64,000 bases of DNA from Clostridiales bacterium CCNA10 (GTDB lineage Bacteria > Bacillota > Clostridia > Oscillospirales > Oscillospiraceae): contig AP018533.1 of NCBI GenBank assembly GCA_003573975.1, forward strand, positions 1,426,001 through 1,490,000, given 5' to 3'. This document shows, piece after piece, positions 41,430 through 50,607 of the stretch. Both the position numbers and the translations under genes were made by a program. Below the pieces are notes generated by a model, which did no database searches, was not told the DNA's origin, and was given only the letters and a program-made list of their open reading frames with translations. Position 1 is the stretch's first letter. Every line of letters starts with the position of its first letter.

Positions 41430-42539
41430 ATGGCAACAAAGAAACCGGCGGTGGAGAGCGCGGCTCCCGCCGCAGATAAGAAGAAGGCACTGGAGACCGC
41501 CATGGCGCAGATCGAGCGCAACTACGGAAAGGGCTCCATCATGCGGCTGGGGGAGAACCTGGGGGTAATGGTGGAGTCTATCCCCACCGGCTCCCTGTCC
41601 CTGGACCTGGCGCTGGGGATCGGCGGCCTGCCCAAGGGCCGGATCATTGAGGTCTATGGACCGGAGTCCTCCGGTAAGACCACACTGGCCCTCCACGTGG
41701 TGGCCGAGGCCCAGAAGCGGGGGGGCGAGGTGGCCTTCATCGACGCCGAGCATGCCCTGGACCCCACCTATGCCCGGGCGCTGGGGGTGGACATCGACTC
41801 CATGCTGATCTCCCAGCCGGACACCGGCGAGCAGGGCCTGGAGATCTGTGAGGCCCTGGTCCGCTCCGGGGCCATTGACGTGGTTGTGGTGGACTCTGTG
41901 GCCGCGCTGACCCCCCGGGCGGAGATCGAGGGGGACATGGGCGACTCCCATGTGGGTCTGCTGGCCCGCCTGATGAGTCAGGCTCTGCGGAAGCTGGCCG
42001 GCTCCATCGCAAAGACCAACTGCATCGTGATCTTCATCAACCAGCTGCGTGAGAAGGTGGGCGTGGTCTATGGCAATCCTGAGGTCACCACCGGCGGCCG
42101 GGCGCTGAAATTCTACTCCTCGGTCCGCATCGACGTGCGGCGGGTGGAGGCGCTGAAGAGCGGCTCTGAGATCATCGGTAACCGAACCCGGGCCAAGATC
42201 GTCAAGAATAAGGTGGCGCCCCCCTTCCGGGAGGCGGAGTTCGACATCATGTACGGCGAGGGCATCTCCAAGGTGGGCGAGCTCATCGACCTGGGTGTCA
42301 AGCTGGACCTGGTGCAGAAGAGCGGCTCCTGGTTCGCCATGGGCGAGCTGCGCCTGGGCCAGGGCCGGGACGCGGCCAAGCAGTTTTTGCGGGACAATCC
42401 GGACATGGCGGACGAGCTGGAGGCCAAGATCCGGCAGAACGCCTTCAAGCTGCTGTCCAAGCAGGGGCAGGCGGCGGCCCGCGCCGCCGGCCGGGCGGTG
42501 GACGTGTCCGCCGACGACTTTGAGGACGGCGAGGCGTAA
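41430..42539 (+). CDS. recA: Recombinase RecA
   Basis: A 369-residue protein with all RecA landmarks: [20 protein letters not shown], Walker [29 protein letters not shown], loop 2 [22 protein letters not shown] and the KxxFRE-type region [12 protein letters not shown]. It forms filaments on single-stranded DNA for repair and SOS induction. No clear LexA box (GAAC-N4-GTTC) is seen in the 140 bp upstream; an interrupted hairpin (CCGG-A-CCAGAG... at 41391-41414) lies before the ATG. recX follows with no gap. Confidence 0.97.
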   Translation: MATKKPAVESAAPAADKKKALETAMAQIERNYGKGSIMRLGENLGVMVESIPTGSLSLDLALGIGGLPKGRIIEVYGPESSGKTTLALHVVAEAQKRGGEVAFIDAEHALDPTYARALGVDIDSMLISQPDTGEQGLEICEALVRSGAIDVVVVDSVAALTPRAEIEGDMGDSHVGLLARLMSQALRKLAGSIAKTNCIVIFINQLREKVGVVYGNPEVTTGGRALKFYSSVRIDVRRVEALKSGSEIIGNRTRAKIVKNKVAPPFREAEFDIMYGEGISKVGELIDLGVKLDLVQKSGSWFAMGELRLGQGRDAAKQFLRDNPDMADELEAKIRQNAFKLLSKQGQAAARAAGRAVDVSADDFEDGEA

Positions 42540-43160
42540 ATGGTCATTCAGGAGCTGAAGCCCTCCAAGCGGGTCCGGGGCCGCTGGCTGGCGGTGCTGG
42601 AGGACGGCTCCCTCCTCCGGGTGGGGGAGGGCGAGGTGATCCAGTTCGCCCTCTGCGCCGGCCGGGAGCTGACGGAGGAGGAGGCGGAGCGCCTCCAGGC
42701 CGCTGTCCGCACCGGCGGGCTGAAGGAGAAGGCCCTGAACCTGCTGGCCGGCCGCCCCATGTCCCGCCGGGAGCTGGAGCGGAAGCTGGAGAGCTGGGAG
42801 GCTGCTCCGGAGGAGGCGACCGCCATCTGCGGCCGGCTGGAGGAGCTGGGCTTTCTGAACGACGCGCTCTATGCGGAGCAGGTGGTGCGCCACTACTCCG
42901 CCAAGGGGTACGGCCTGCGGAAGCTGCGGGATGAGCTGTACCGCCGGGGCGTGCCCCGGGAGCTGTGGGACGAGGCCCTGGAACGGGCGGAGGATCCGGC
43001 AGAGGCCATCGACGCCTTCCTGGCCAAAAAGCTGGGGGACACGCCGCCGGAGGACAGGCGGGCGTGGAAGCGGGCCTCGGACGCCCTGGCCCGGCGGGGC
43101 TACGCCTGGAGCGACATCAGCGAGGGCCTGCGCCGCTATGGCGCGGAGTGGGAGGAGTAA
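42540..43160 (+). CDS. recX: RecA regulatory protein RecX
   Basis: A 206-residue helical repeat protein beginning at the base right after the recA stop, so translation is coupled. It has the RecX three-helix repeats: GRPMSRRELERKLES, EELGFLNDALYAEQVV and KGYGLRKLRDELYRRGV. RecX modulates RecA filaments. It has an extra N-terminal beta-rich stretch of about 55 residues, common in Firmicutes. Gene order recA-recX supports the call. Confidence 0.9.
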   Translation: MVIQELKPSKRVRGRWLAVLEDGSLLRVGEGEVIQFALCAGRELTEEEAERLQAAVRTGGLKEKALNLLAGRPMSRRELERKLESWEAAPEEATAICGRLEELGFLNDALYAEQVVRHYSAKGYGLRKLRDELYRRGVPRELWDEALERAEDPAEAIDAFLAKKLGDTPPEDRRAWKRASDALARRGYAWSDISEGLRRYGAEWEE

Positions 43161-43403
43161 CTGTTTTCTCCCGGCAGGGTGAGAGCCAGCTGGTCGCCCA
43201 ACTGAGCGCAGTGCGGAAGGCTTCCGGTTCCAGACCTCGCAGGGCCCCGCAGAGGTTCGATAGAAACTCTGCTGGAGGAAGCCGGCCCTATTGGCACATT
43301 TTTTCAGGTTTCCACAGACGATCTGCTGGAGATCACCGATGACCCTGCCTGGCGGGGAAAGTAAGAAGGCCGGACCCTCCGGTCAAACCAATATATTGGA
43401 GCG
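43161..43403 (+). other. Intergenic region of 243 bp between recX and rimO
   Basis: No annotatable gene. An outer stem GGCTTCC (43219-43225) with GGAAGCC (43277-43283) encloses GCAGAG/CTCTGC, and TTTTTT follows at about 43300, so a structured 3' end or terminator for recAX is possible. A 52-codon open frame (43206-43364) ends TDDPAWRGK but has no ATG, GTG or TTG start, so it may be a relic of a gene or chance. Confidence 0.35.
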
Positions 43404-44735
43404 ATGATGATGCCATATAAAATCGCATTTGTTTCCCTCGGCTGTGCCAAGAATTTGGTGAACACCGAGCAGATGATGGCCCTGTGCCGCCGGGCGGGGC
43501 ACACTGTTACCGGCGACCCGGACGGGGCCGATGTGGCGGTGCTGAACACCTGCGGCTTCATTGAGTCCGCCAAGAGCGAAGCCATCGAAAATATTTTGGA
43601 GCTGGCGGAACTGAAAAAGGCCGGGCGGCTGAAAAAGCTGCTGGTGACTGGCTGTCTCTCCCAGCGGTACCCCGACGACATCCGCACCGAGCTGCCCGAG
43701 GTGGACGGGATGCTGGGCACCGGCAGCTATACCGACGTGGCAGCGGCGGTGGAGGAGCTGATGGCAGGGGAGAAGGCGGAGCACTTCGGCAATATCCACC
43801 GCACCTTTGAGGACGGGGAGCGCCTGGTGACCACCCCGCCCTACACCGCCTATCTGAAGATCGCCGAGGGGTGCAGCAACGGCTGCGCCTTCTGCATCAT
43901 TCCCAAGCTCCGGGGCCGCTACCGCAGCCGCTCCATGGAGGCCCTGCTGGCCGAGGCCAGGCAGCTGGCGGATAGCGGCGTGAAGGAGCTCATCGTCATC
44001 GCCCAGGACATCACCCGGTACGGCATGGATCTGGAGGAGCCAACCTCCCTGGCCGGCCTGCTGAAGGAACTGTGCAAGCTGGACTTCCACTGGATCCGCC
44101 TGCACTACCTGTATCCTGAGGTCATCACCGACGAACTCATCGACACCATTGCCCGGGAGAAGAAGATCGTCCACTATCTGGACATCCCCATCCAGCACTG
44201 TAACGACGGGATCCTGAAGGCTATGCGCCGGAGGAACACCCGGGCGGAGCTGGAGGACCTCTTTGACCGGCTGCGGCGGGCCATCCCGGATCTGGTGGTC
44301 CGCACCTCGCTGATCTGCGGACTGCCCGGAGAGGGCGAGGCGGAATTTGAGGAGCTGTGCCAGTTCCTCAGGGAGCAGAAGCTCCAGCGGGTGGGCGTGT
44401 TCCAGTTCTCCCCGGAGGAGGGGACCCTGGCTGCCGCCATGGAGGACCAGGTGGATCCGGAGACTGCCGCACGCCGGGTAGAGCTGGTGGTGGATCTTCA
44501 GTCCCGGATCATGGACGAGTATAACGAGGCACGGCTGGGGACCGTGATGGAGGTGCTGTGCGAGGGCTTTGACGCCCAGGCGGGCTGCTTTGCCGGACGG
44601 ACCTACGCCGACTCGGTGGAGATCGACGGCCGCGTCCTGTTCACCGCCGCCGGAGCCGTCCCAGCGGGCAGCTTCGTCAACGTCCGGATCACCGGCGTTT
44701 CTGACGGAGAGCTGACCGGTGAGATCGAGGAATAG
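43404..44735 (+). CDS. rimO: Ribosomal protein S12 methylthiotransferase RimO
   Basis: A 443-residue radical-SAM protein with the UPF0004 domain (FVSLGCAKNLVNTEQM, NTCGFIESAKSEA and TGCLSQRYP carrying three cluster Cys), the radical-SAM motif CSNGCAFCIIP with Cys 3-4-3 spacing, and a C-terminal TRAM domain. RimO adds a methylthio group to an Asp of ribosomal protein S12. The SLGCAKNLVNTE start distinguishes it from MiaB. Start is one of three tandem ATGs behind TTGGAG. Confidence 0.94.
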   Translation: MMMPYKIAFVSLGCAKNLVNTEQMMALCRRAGHTVTGDPDGADVAVLNTCGFIESAKSEAIENILELAELKKAGRLKKLLVTGCLSQRYPDDIRTELPEVDGMLGTGSYTDVAAAVEELMAGEKAEHFGNIHRTFEDGERLVTTPPYTAYLKIAEGCSNGCAFCIIPKLRGRYRSRSMEALLAEARQLADSGVKELIVIAQDITRYGMDLEEPTSLAGLLKELCKLDFHWIRLHYLYPEVITDELIDTIAREKKIVHYLDIPIQHCNDGILKAMRRRNTRAELEDLFDRLRRAIPDLVVRTSLICGLPGEGEAEFEELCQFLREQKLQRVGVFQFSPEEGTLAAAMEDQVDPETAARRVELVVDLQSRIMDEYNEARLGTVMEVLCEGFDAQAGCFAGRTYADSVEIDGRVLFTAAGAVPAGSFVNVRITGVSDGELTGEIEE

Positions 44736-44769
44736 ATTTTTGTCGAAAAAGAGGAGCTGACCATTTTCC

Positions 44770-45294
44770 ATGAACACTGCCAATAAGCTGACCATTCTCC
44801 GGGTCTTTCTGATCCCGGTATTCCTGCTGGTGCTGTACTTACAGGTGCCCGGAGCCAACTACTGGGCGCTGGCCATCTTTATCGCCGCCAGCCTGACCGA
44901 CACCCTGGACGGCTACATCGCCCGCCACTACAACCAGGTCACCGACTTTGGGAAATTTATGGACCCCCTGGCGGACAAGTGCCTGGTGGTGGCCGCTATG
45001 CTGTGGTTCGTCGAGATCGGGCAGATGCCCGGCTGGGCCCTGCTGGTGGTCATCATCCGGGAGTTCAGCGTGTCCGGCCTGAGAATGGTGGCGGCGGACA
45101 AGGGGCGCGTGATCGCCGCCGGCTGGTCCGGCAAGGTCAAGACGGCTTCTACCATGGTGTGCATCGTGCTGATGTTCCTGCCCATCGCGGTGTGGATCAA
45201 CCACATCTGCGTGGCGGTCATCGTGCTGACCACCATCTACTCCGGCGTGGAGTATTTTATGAAGAACCTGGACATCCTCGCCGAGGTGAAATGA
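44770..45294 (+). CDS. pgsA: Phosphatidylglycerophosphate synthase
   Basis: A 174-residue CDP-alcohol phosphatidyltransferase with four membrane spans and the signature DTLDGYIARHYNQVTDFGKFMD (broken as DTLDGYIAR then GKFMDPLADK), matching DGxxAR...GxxxDxxxD. It makes phosphatidylglycerophosphate from CDP-diacylglycerol and glycerol-3-phosphate, the entry to anionic phospholipids. It lies 34 bp after rimO and ends at a strong terminator. Confidence 0.93.
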   Translation: MNTANKLTILRVFLIPVFLLVLYLQVPGANYWALAIFIAASLTDTLDGYIARHYNQVTDFGKFMDPLADKCLVVAAMLWFVEIGQMPGWALLVVIIREFSVSGLRMVAADKGRVIAAGWSGKVKTASTMVCIVLMFLPIAVWINHICVAVIVLTTIYSGVEYFMKNLDILAEVK

Positions 45295-45299
45295 GGAAA

Positions 45300-45336
45300 C
45301 AGGGACCATCCGTCAGCGGATGGTCCCTGTTTTTGT
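45300..45336. terminator. Terminator after pgsA
   Basis: A 13-bp perfect stem (45300-45312 with 45317-45329), loop TCAG, then TTTTT. Located between converging genes. Confidence 0.9.
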
Positions 45337-45382
45337 CTCAGAATGAAAAGCGGCTGTCCTGCCGGAAGGGAGGCGGATGGAC

Positions 45383-45796
45383 CTATTCCGGCTTGTACCG
45401 GCAGAGGATGTAGGTGACCCATGCGATGCAGACACAGGAGTAGAGGAGTCCGAAGACAGCAATGCCCAACAGTTCGCTGCTTCCGCGCAGTCCCTCTGAT
45501 AAAAAAAACAGGCAGGCGAACAGTGCGACGATAAGGAAAATTTGTATGACCCGGAGAAAATCATGGCTTTCCCGGACTGAGCGGCGGTATTTCAGCTCCC
45601 GGAGCTCGTTGGGATCGCTGCACAGGGCGTTGAGCGCCTCCAGCTCGGCGTTTTTTTCCGTCAGCTCTTGGTCCAACCGCCGGAACTCCGGTGTGTTCTG
45701 CCCCTCGGCGGTGCGGCCCAGGGCCATCATCTCCACGATGAGGTCGAGGAGTTCCCCCCGCAGTGCCTCCCGGCGGTCCCACTGCCGGATAGTCAT
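45383..45796 (-). CDS. Small membrane protein with N-terminal coiled coil
   Basis: A 137-residue protein; the ATG at 45796 follows AAAGGAGG, and the longer in-frame start has no site. Residues 1 to about 75 are charged and helical (LDQELTEKNAELEALNAL), probably a coiled coil. Two spans follow (about residues 80-100 and 108-130), ending in RYKPE. No family is recognised. It is transcribed alone between pgsA and fhs. Confidence 0.6.
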   Translation of the reverse strand: MTIRQWDRREALRGELLDLIVEMMALGRTAEGQNTPEFRRLDQELTEKNAELEALNALCSDPNELRELKYRRSVRESHDFLRVIQIFLIVALFACLFFLSEGLRGSSELLGIAVFGLLYSCVCIAWVTYILCRYKPE

Positions 45797-45973
45797 GGTA
45801 CGCGCCTCCTTTCCAGGCGGTATTTTAAGTAAGTTCATTGTATCAGAGATTCCAAAAAAATGCAAGGAGGAGGCGGATCATCGTCCAGCGAGTGCTGTGT
45901 GCGGAGGCGAACAGCTGAAAAAGCCGCCCCCAGCTGGGGCTGCTGTACCGGATCATCAGCCTTCCACCGCCGG

Positions 45974-46018
45974 GAGAAAAGAGAAAGCGCCCGCACCGGA
46001 GGCTCTCCGGTGCGGGCG
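45974..46018 (-). terminator. Terminator of fhs
   Basis: On the minus strand, a 13-bp perfect stem (46017-46005 with 46001-45989) is followed by a T-rich run (GCTTTCTCTTTTC). Confidence 0.85.
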
Positions 46019-46037
46019 GGGGATTGATCAGGAAGGG

Positions 46038-47705
46038 TCAGAACAGTCCGGTGATCTTGCCGTTTTCGTCCACATCGATCTTTTCAGCGGCGGGGACCTT
46101 GGGCAGACCGGGCATGGTCATGATGTCCCCAGTGAGGGCCACCAGGAAGCCGGCGCCGGCGGACACCTTTATATTCCGGACTGTGACAGTAAAACCGTCA
46201 GGGGCGCCCAGAAGGCTCTGGTCATCAGAGAAGGAATACTGCGTCTTGGCCATGCAGATGGGCAGATCGCCGCAGCCCAGCTCGGTGAGCTGCTTGACCT
46301 GCTTTTTGGCGGCGGGCGTGAGGACCACGCCGTCGCCGTGATAGACCTTTTTCACGATGGCGGCCAGCTTGTCCTCAATGGGCTGCTCCAGTTCATAGGC
46401 AAAGCGGAAGTGGTTCTCCGCCTCACACAGACGGATGACCTCCTCGGCCAGGGCGATGCCGCCCTCGCCGCCCTTGGCCCACACCTCGGACAGGGCCACA
46501 TTGACCCCCAGGGCGCGGCATTGATCCTCCACCAGCTTCAGCTCGGCCTCAGTGTCGGTGGGGAAGCGGTTGATGGCCACCACGCAGGGCAGGCCATACA
46601 CCTGGGTGATGTTCTCCACATGGCGCAGGAGATTGGGCAGGCCCCGCTCCAGGGCGGCGAGGTCCTCCTGGTTCAGTTCCGCCTTGGATGCGCCCCCGTG
46701 GTGCTTCAGGGCCCGGACGGTGGCTACCAGCACCACCGCGTCGGGGGTGAGGCCGGCCATGCGGCATTTGATGTCCAGGAACTTCTCAGCGCCCAGGTCG
46801 GCGCCGAAGCCGGCCTCGGTGACGGCGTAGTCCCCCAGCTTCAAAGCCATCCGGGTGGCCATCACAGAGTTGCAGCCGTGGGCGATATTGGCAAAGGGGC
46901 CGCCGTGGATGAAGGCAGGGGTGCCCTCCAGAGTCTGGACCAGGTTGGGTTTCAGGGCGTCCTTCAGCAGGGCGGCCATGGCCCCGGCGGCCTTCAGATC
47001 GCCGGCGGTGACCGGCTTTTCGTCATAGGTGTAGCCCACGATGATGCGGCTCAGTCGCTCCTTCAGGTCGGTGATGGAGGAGGCCAGGCACAGCACCGCC
47101 ATGACCTCACTGGCCACAGTGATGTCAAAGCCGTCCTCCCGGGGGACGCCCTGCATCCGGCCGCCCAAGCCGTCAATCACGTTGCGGAGTTGGCGGTCGT
47201 TCATGTCCACGCACCGCTTCCAGGTGATGCGCTTGACGTCGATGCCCAGGGCGTTACCCTGCTGGATGTGATTGTCCAGCATGGCGGCCAGCAGGTTATT
47301 GGCCGCACCGATGGCATGGAAGTCGCCGGTGAAGTGGAGGTTGATGTCCTCCATAGGGACGACCTGGGCGTAGCCGCCGCCAGCGGCGCCCCCCTTCACG
47401 CCGAATACAGGGCCGAGGGAGGGCTCCCGCAGGGCCACCAGGGCGTTCTTGCCCAGGCGGCGCATCCCGTCGGCCAGACCCACGGTGGTGGTGGTCTTGC
47501 CCTCTCCGGCGGGGGTGGGGTTGATGGCGGTGACCAGGATCAGCTTGCCATTGGGGGCCTTGCCCTCCTGGAGCAGGCGGTAGTCGATCTTGGCCTTGTA
47601 CTTTCCGTAAAACTCCAGGTACTCCTCGTCCACACCGGCGGTCCTTGCGATGTCCGCGATGTGCTGCATTTGGGTGCTCTGGGCGATTTCAATGTCAGTT
47701 TTCAT
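46038..47705 (-). CDS. fhs: Formate-tetrahydrofolate ligase
   Basis: A 555-residue enzyme. The ATG at 47705 gives the usual [10 protein letters not shown] start; a GTG nine bases earlier lies too close to AAGGAG. Motifs are the P-loop [36 protein letters not shown] and [13 protein letters not shown]. It makes 10-formyl-THF from formate, ATP and THF for purine synthesis and one-carbon use. Its leader is a ZTP riboswitch with an intrinsic terminator, so expression should rise when ZTP accumulates because 10-formyl-THF is short. Confidence 0.95.
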   Translation of the reverse strand: MKTDIEIAQSTQMQHIADIARTAGVDEEYLEFYGKYKAKIDYRLLQEGKAPNGKLILVTAINPTPAGEGKTTTTVGLADGMRRLGKNALVALREPSLGPVFGVKGGAAGGGYAQVVPMEDINLHFTGDFHAIGAANNLLAAMLDNHIQQGNALGIDVKRITWKRCVDMNDRQLRNVIDGLGGRMQGVPREDGFDITVASEVMAVLCLASSITDLKERLSRIIVGYTYDEKPVTAGDLKAAGAMAALLKDALKPNLVQTLEGTPAFIHGGPFANIAHGCNSVMATRMALKLGDYAVTEAGFGADLGAEKFLDIKCRMAGLTPDAVVLVATVRALKHHGGASKAELNQEDLAALERGLPNLLRHVENITQVYGLPCVVAINRFPTDTEAELKLVEDQCRALGVNVALSEVWAKGGEGGIALAEEVIRLCEAENHFRFAYELEQPIEDKLAAIVKKVYHGDGVVLTPAAKKQVKQLTELGCGDLPICMAKTQYSFSDDQSLLGAPDGFTVTVRNIKVSAGAGFLVALTGDIMTMPGLPKVPAAEKIDVDENGKITGLF

Positions 47706-47743
47706 CTTTGCCACGTCTCCTTTTCAGTGTTGGGCGCCCCTTT

Positions 47744-47865
47744 GATAAAAAAAGAGCGCAACGGGTTTGATTCCGTGCGCCCAGACGGTCGGCATAAAGG
47801 CGGAGGGTCCGCCCGCTATACTCCATGTGGTCGCTCCACTTCCGTCAGTCGTATAGCTTTTGATC
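47744..47865 (-). promoter_or_regulatory. ZTP (pfl-type) riboswitch controlling fhs
   Basis: On the minus strand, helix P1 GCTATAC/GTATAGC (47857-47851 with 47821-47815) encloses GACTGACGG and a GTGG/CCAC helix. After a GGCGGA/TCCGCC linker hairpin comes GCCGACCGTCTGGGC, the conserved P3 block. The 3' end of P3 overlaps an intrinsic terminator: GGCGCACGG pairs with CCGTTGCGC (47781-47754), followed by eight T residues. The ligand-bound aptamer should block terminator formation and switch fhs on. Motif order and the target gene both match the ZTP class. Confidence 0.85.
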
Positions 47866-47871
47866 GCTCTT

Positions 47872-47900
47872 AGTGTAGCATAGCTTTTTCCCGCCGTCAA
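47872..47900 (-). promoter_or_regulatory. Promoter of fhs
   Basis: On the minus strand, TTGACG (47895-47900), 17-bp spacer, TACACT (47872-47877). It reads directly into the riboswitch. The -35 lies inside the stop-codon end of the LysR gene. Confidence 0.85.
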
Positions 47901-48841
47901 GAGTCGGAGAGGGCGGAACCCCGGTCAAATTGGCGGTAATACTCCTTGATCAGGTCCATGAAGGTGCGGGCGGCGGGGGAGAGGAAGCTGTTTTTCTTAT
48001 AGACCACCGCCAGGGGGCTGGTGAGGGGCGGGGTGCCCACGGTAAAGAAGGAGAGCCGGTCCAGATAGGGGGTACGGTGGATGCCGCTCTCCGGCAGGAA
48101 GGTGAAGCCCATGTTCTCCGCCACCAGGTTGATGGCGGTGGTGTTGTTGGTGGTGGTGAGGATATTCAGCGGCTCCACGCTCTGGACGCTGAAGGTGTTG
48201 TACAGCAGCTTGGACAGACGCCAGTCCTCCGGAAGCATGATGATGCGCTCATGCTCCAGGCGGCGCAGGTCACCGAAGGGGAGGGGGGCGGAGCAGGGGC
48301 TGTCCAGCCCCTGGGCCAGGGGGTGGTCCCGGTGGCTGATGAGAAGGATGCGCTCGTGCATCACCAGCTCATAGCTCAGGTTGGTCAGGTCGCTGGGGAT
48401 GTGCATGAGGCAGAAGTCGGTGACGCTGCTGGCGGCCAGGTCTCCAAGCTGGGGGACCGGAGCCTCATGGAGGACCACCTGGACGTCCGGATCCTGGCGC
48501 ACGAAGGTGGGGAGGATGTCCGGCAGAAGGGTGGAGCCCCGCCAGGTGGATACCCCGATGCGCAGCTGCTGCCGCTTCTGGGTCTGGAGGGCCCGCAGGT
48601 CGCTCTCCAGCTGCCGGTCCAGATAGCCCTGACGCTCCAGATAGGCGTGGAACAGCTCCCCCGCCGCAGTGAGCTGGAGCGGGGTGTGGGAGCGGTCCAG
48701 CAGAGTCACCCCCAGGTTGGCCTCCAGCTTGGCCAGATACTGGCTGAGGTATGGCTGGGAGAGGTAGAGGCGGTCGGCGGCCCTGGAGATGCTGCGCTCC
48801 TTGACGATGGTGAGAAAATATTCCGGGTTTTTGACAAACAT
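47897..48841 (-). CDS. LysR-family transcriptional regulator
   Basis: A 314-residue regulator; the ATG at 48841 follows GGAGGT. The N-terminal winged helix-turn-helix is FLTIVKERSISRAADRLYL then SQPYLSQYLAKLEANLGVTL. The rest is a periplasmic-binding-protein-like effector domain (LRIGVSTWRGSTLLPDIL). It is divergent from a zinc alcohol dehydrogenase gene, with promoters facing away across 208 bp, so it probably controls that gene. The effector is unknown. Confidence 0.9.
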   Translation of the reverse strand: MFVKNPEYFLTIVKERSISRAADRLYLSQPYLSQYLAKLEANLGVTLLDRSHTPLQLTAAGELFHAYLERQGYLDRQLESDLRALQTQKRQQLRIGVSTWRGSTLLPDILPTFVRQDPDVQVVLHEAPVPQLGDLAASSVTDFCLMHIPSDLTNLSYELVMHERILLISHRDHPLAQGLDSPCSAPLPFGDLRRLEHERIIMLPEDWRLSKLLYNTFSVQSVEPLNILTTTNNTTAINLVAENMGFTFLPESGIHRTPYLDRLSFFTVGTPPLTSPLAVVYKKNSFLSPAARTFMDLIKEYYRQFDRGSALSDS

Positions 48842-48892
48842 GGGGACCTCCAAAAGCGGCGGGATCTGGATCAACGTCTTTTCTGTTCCGTC

Positions 48893-48921
48893 ATTGTACC
48901 ATAAATCGGCTGTTTTATCAA
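48893..48921 (-). promoter_or_regulatory. Promoter of the LysR gene
   Basis: On the minus strand, TTGATA (48916-48921), 17-bp spacer, TACAAT (48893-48898). Confidence 0.8.
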
Positions 48922-48958
48922 CAAAACCAGGCGGAAGAATCGGCGGACAGCGGTGTGC

Positions 48959-48987
48959 TTGCCAGAGACGGCAGGTTGTGGTACACT
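48959..48987 (+). promoter_or_regulatory. Promoter of the zinc alcohol dehydrogenase gene
   Basis: TTGCCA (48959-48964), 17-bp spacer, TACACT (48982-48987). A LysR box is expected in the 37 bp between the two divergent -35 elements. Confidence 0.75.
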
Positions 48988-49049
48988 GCACAAAACAGGG
49001 GGCTGTGCCGGCGCATGGCTCCCCACCGGGAAGAGAGGAGCGGTTTGAA

Positions 49050-50099
49050 ATGGAGAACATGATGCGGGCTGTGGTCTATCGGGAAAAGGGGTGCTTTGCC
49101 CTGGAAGAGCGCCCGGTCCCGGAGATCCTGGACCCAAGGGATGCGGTGGTGCGAGTGACGCTGACCTCCATCTGTTCCAGTGACCTGCATATAAAAGGCG
49201 GCTTCGTGCCCCGGGCAAAGCCCGGGATCATCGTAGGACATGAGATGGTGGGCGTTGTGGAGCAGGTGGGCCCACAGGTGACCCGAGTGGCCCCCGGCGA
49301 CCGGGTGGCCGTCAATGTGGAGACCTTCTGCGGGACGTGCTTCTTCTGCCAGCGGGGGGCGGTCAATAACTGCACCGGTCCCGCCGGAGGCTGGGCTCTG
49401 GGCTGCCGCATCGACGGGGGACAGGCGGAGTATGTCCGGGTGCCCTACGCGGACAACGGTTTGACCCGAATCCCGGATGGCGTCACCGACCGCCAGGCCC
49501 TGTTCACCGGCGACATCCTTTCCACCGGCTTCTGGGCGGCCCAGCTTGGTGAGATCCGGGAGGGGGACACGGTGGCTGTTCTGGGCGCCGGCCCTACCGG
49601 CCTGTGTACTATGATGTGCGCCCGCCTGTACCGGCCTGCCTGCATCATAACGGTGGAGCCCGATCCGGCCCGGCGCGCGCTGGCCCTGTCCCGGGGGTGG
49701 GCGGACCTGGCCCTGGAGCCGGGGGAGGAGGCCCTGGAACGGGTCCGGGCGCTGACCGGGGGACGCGGCGCGGACGTGGTCATTGAGGCTGCGGGCGGCC
49801 CGGATACCTTCCAAACAGCGTGGCAGGCGGCCCGGCCCAGCGGCATCGTGGTGGTGGCTGCTATGTACGAAGAGAGCCAGAGCCTGCCTCTGCCCGAGAT
49901 GTACGGCAAGAATCTGACCTTCAAGACCGGCGGCGTGGACGCCTGCCGCTGTGGGGAGATCCTGGGTCTGATCGCGGCCGGGCAGCTGGATACGGAGCCG
50001 CTGATCACCCACACCTATCCGCTGGCGGACGTGATGGAGGCCTACCGGCTTTTCGAGGCCAAGGAGGATGGCGTGCTCAAGGTGGTGGTGCGGCCCTGA
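49050..50099 (+). CDS. Zinc-dependent alcohol dehydrogenase (MDR family)
   Basis: A 349-residue medium-chain dehydrogenase; the ATG at 49050 follows GAGAGGAG. The N-terminal domain has the catalytic zinc ligands (SICSSDLHI and GHEMVGVV); the structural-zinc lobe has VETFCGTCFFCQRGAVNNC, four Cys. The Rossmann part has VAVLGAGPTGLCTMM. Members oxidise secondary alcohols or polyols with NAD(P). The substrate is unknown. It is divergent from, and probably regulated by, the LysR gene. Confidence 0.9.
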   Translation: MENMMRAVVYREKGCFALEERPVPEILDPRDAVVRVTLTSICSSDLHIKGGFVPRAKPGIIVGHEMVGVVEQVGPQVTRVAPGDRVAVNVETFCGTCFFCQRGAVNNCTGPAGGWALGCRIDGGQAEYVRVPYADNGLTRIPDGVTDRQALFTGDILSTGFWAAQLGEIREGDTVAVLGAGPTGLCTMMCARLYRPACIITVEPDPARRALALSRGWADLALEPGEEALERVRALTGGRGADVVIEAAGGPDTFQTAWQAARPSGIVVVAAMYEESQSLPLPEMYGKNLTFKTGGVDACRCGEILGLIAAGQLDTEPLITHTYPLADVMEAYRLFEAKEDGVLKVVVRP

Positions 50100-50126
50100 G
50101 CCGCCTGAGGGACCACAGATATGAGA

Positions 50127-50158
50127 AAATCCCCTGTGCCGCAGCACAGGGGATTTCA
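50127..50158. terminator. Bidirectional terminator between the dehydrogenase and rpmB
   Basis: A 13-bp perfect stem AAATCCCCTGTGC/GCACAGGGGATTT with loop CGCA. It lies between converging genes. Confidence 0.85.
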
Positions 50159-50174
50159 TCTTGCCATATACCGA

Positions 50175-50363
50175 TCACACAGCGCGGGTGACCTTACCGG
50201 AACGGAGGCATCTGGTGCAGACGTACACGTGAGTGGGAGTACCCTTCACGATCGCCTTCACGCGCTTCACGTTGGGCTTCCAGGTACGGTTGGAACGGCG
50301 GTGGGAGTGGGAGACCTGGATGCCGAAGGTGACGCCCTTGTCGCAGAATTCGCATTTGGCCAT
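50175..50363 (-). CDS. rpmB: Ribosomal protein L28
   Basis: A 62-residue protein starting at 50363 behind GAGGAGGT. It is the zinc-binding (C+) form of L28: CEFC near the start and CTRC near residues 49-52, with the L28 signature RRSNRTWKPNVKRV between them. It is a component of the large ribosomal subunit. It has its own promoter at 50416-50444. Confidence 0.96.
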   Translation of the reverse strand: MAKCEFCDKGVTFGIQVSHSHRRSNRTWKPNVKRVKAIVKGTPTHVYVCTRCLRSGKVTRAV

Positions 50364-50415
50364 GTTGCTTACCTCCTCGCTATGAGAGTTCGCTTTCGAT
50401 GAAGCATCGTCTGAC

Positions 50416-50444
50416 ATCATAGCAGATATTTCAGAAAAAAGCAA
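50416..50444 (-). promoter_or_regulatory. Promoter of rpmB
   Basis: On the minus strand, TTGCTT (50439-50444), 17-bp spacer, TATGAT (50416-50421). Confidence 0.8.
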
Positions 50445-50535
50445 GGAGTTTTTGAAAAATAACAAAAATTTTTTCTGATGGACTGATTTCGGGCCGGCGG
50501 GGGCGGAGGAAAGAAGAATTTGGGGCCGCCGCCGC

Positions 50536-50564
50536 TTGCGAAATGGATGGGGATGGGATATACT
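50536..50564 (+). promoter_or_regulatory. Promoter of hprK
   Basis: TTGCGA (50536-50541), 17-bp spacer, TATACT (50559-50564), 43 bp before the ATG. It is divergent from the rpmB promoter. Confidence 0.75.
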
Positions 50565-50607
50565 GAACACAGTCTCGTTACTTCTATTGATGAATGGAGG
50601 AGCGCCA

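Noticed and set aside
47930..48904. 324-codon plus-strand frame opposite the LysR gene
   Set aside because: Shadow of the LysR gene, with Gly/Gln/Val repeats and no start signal.
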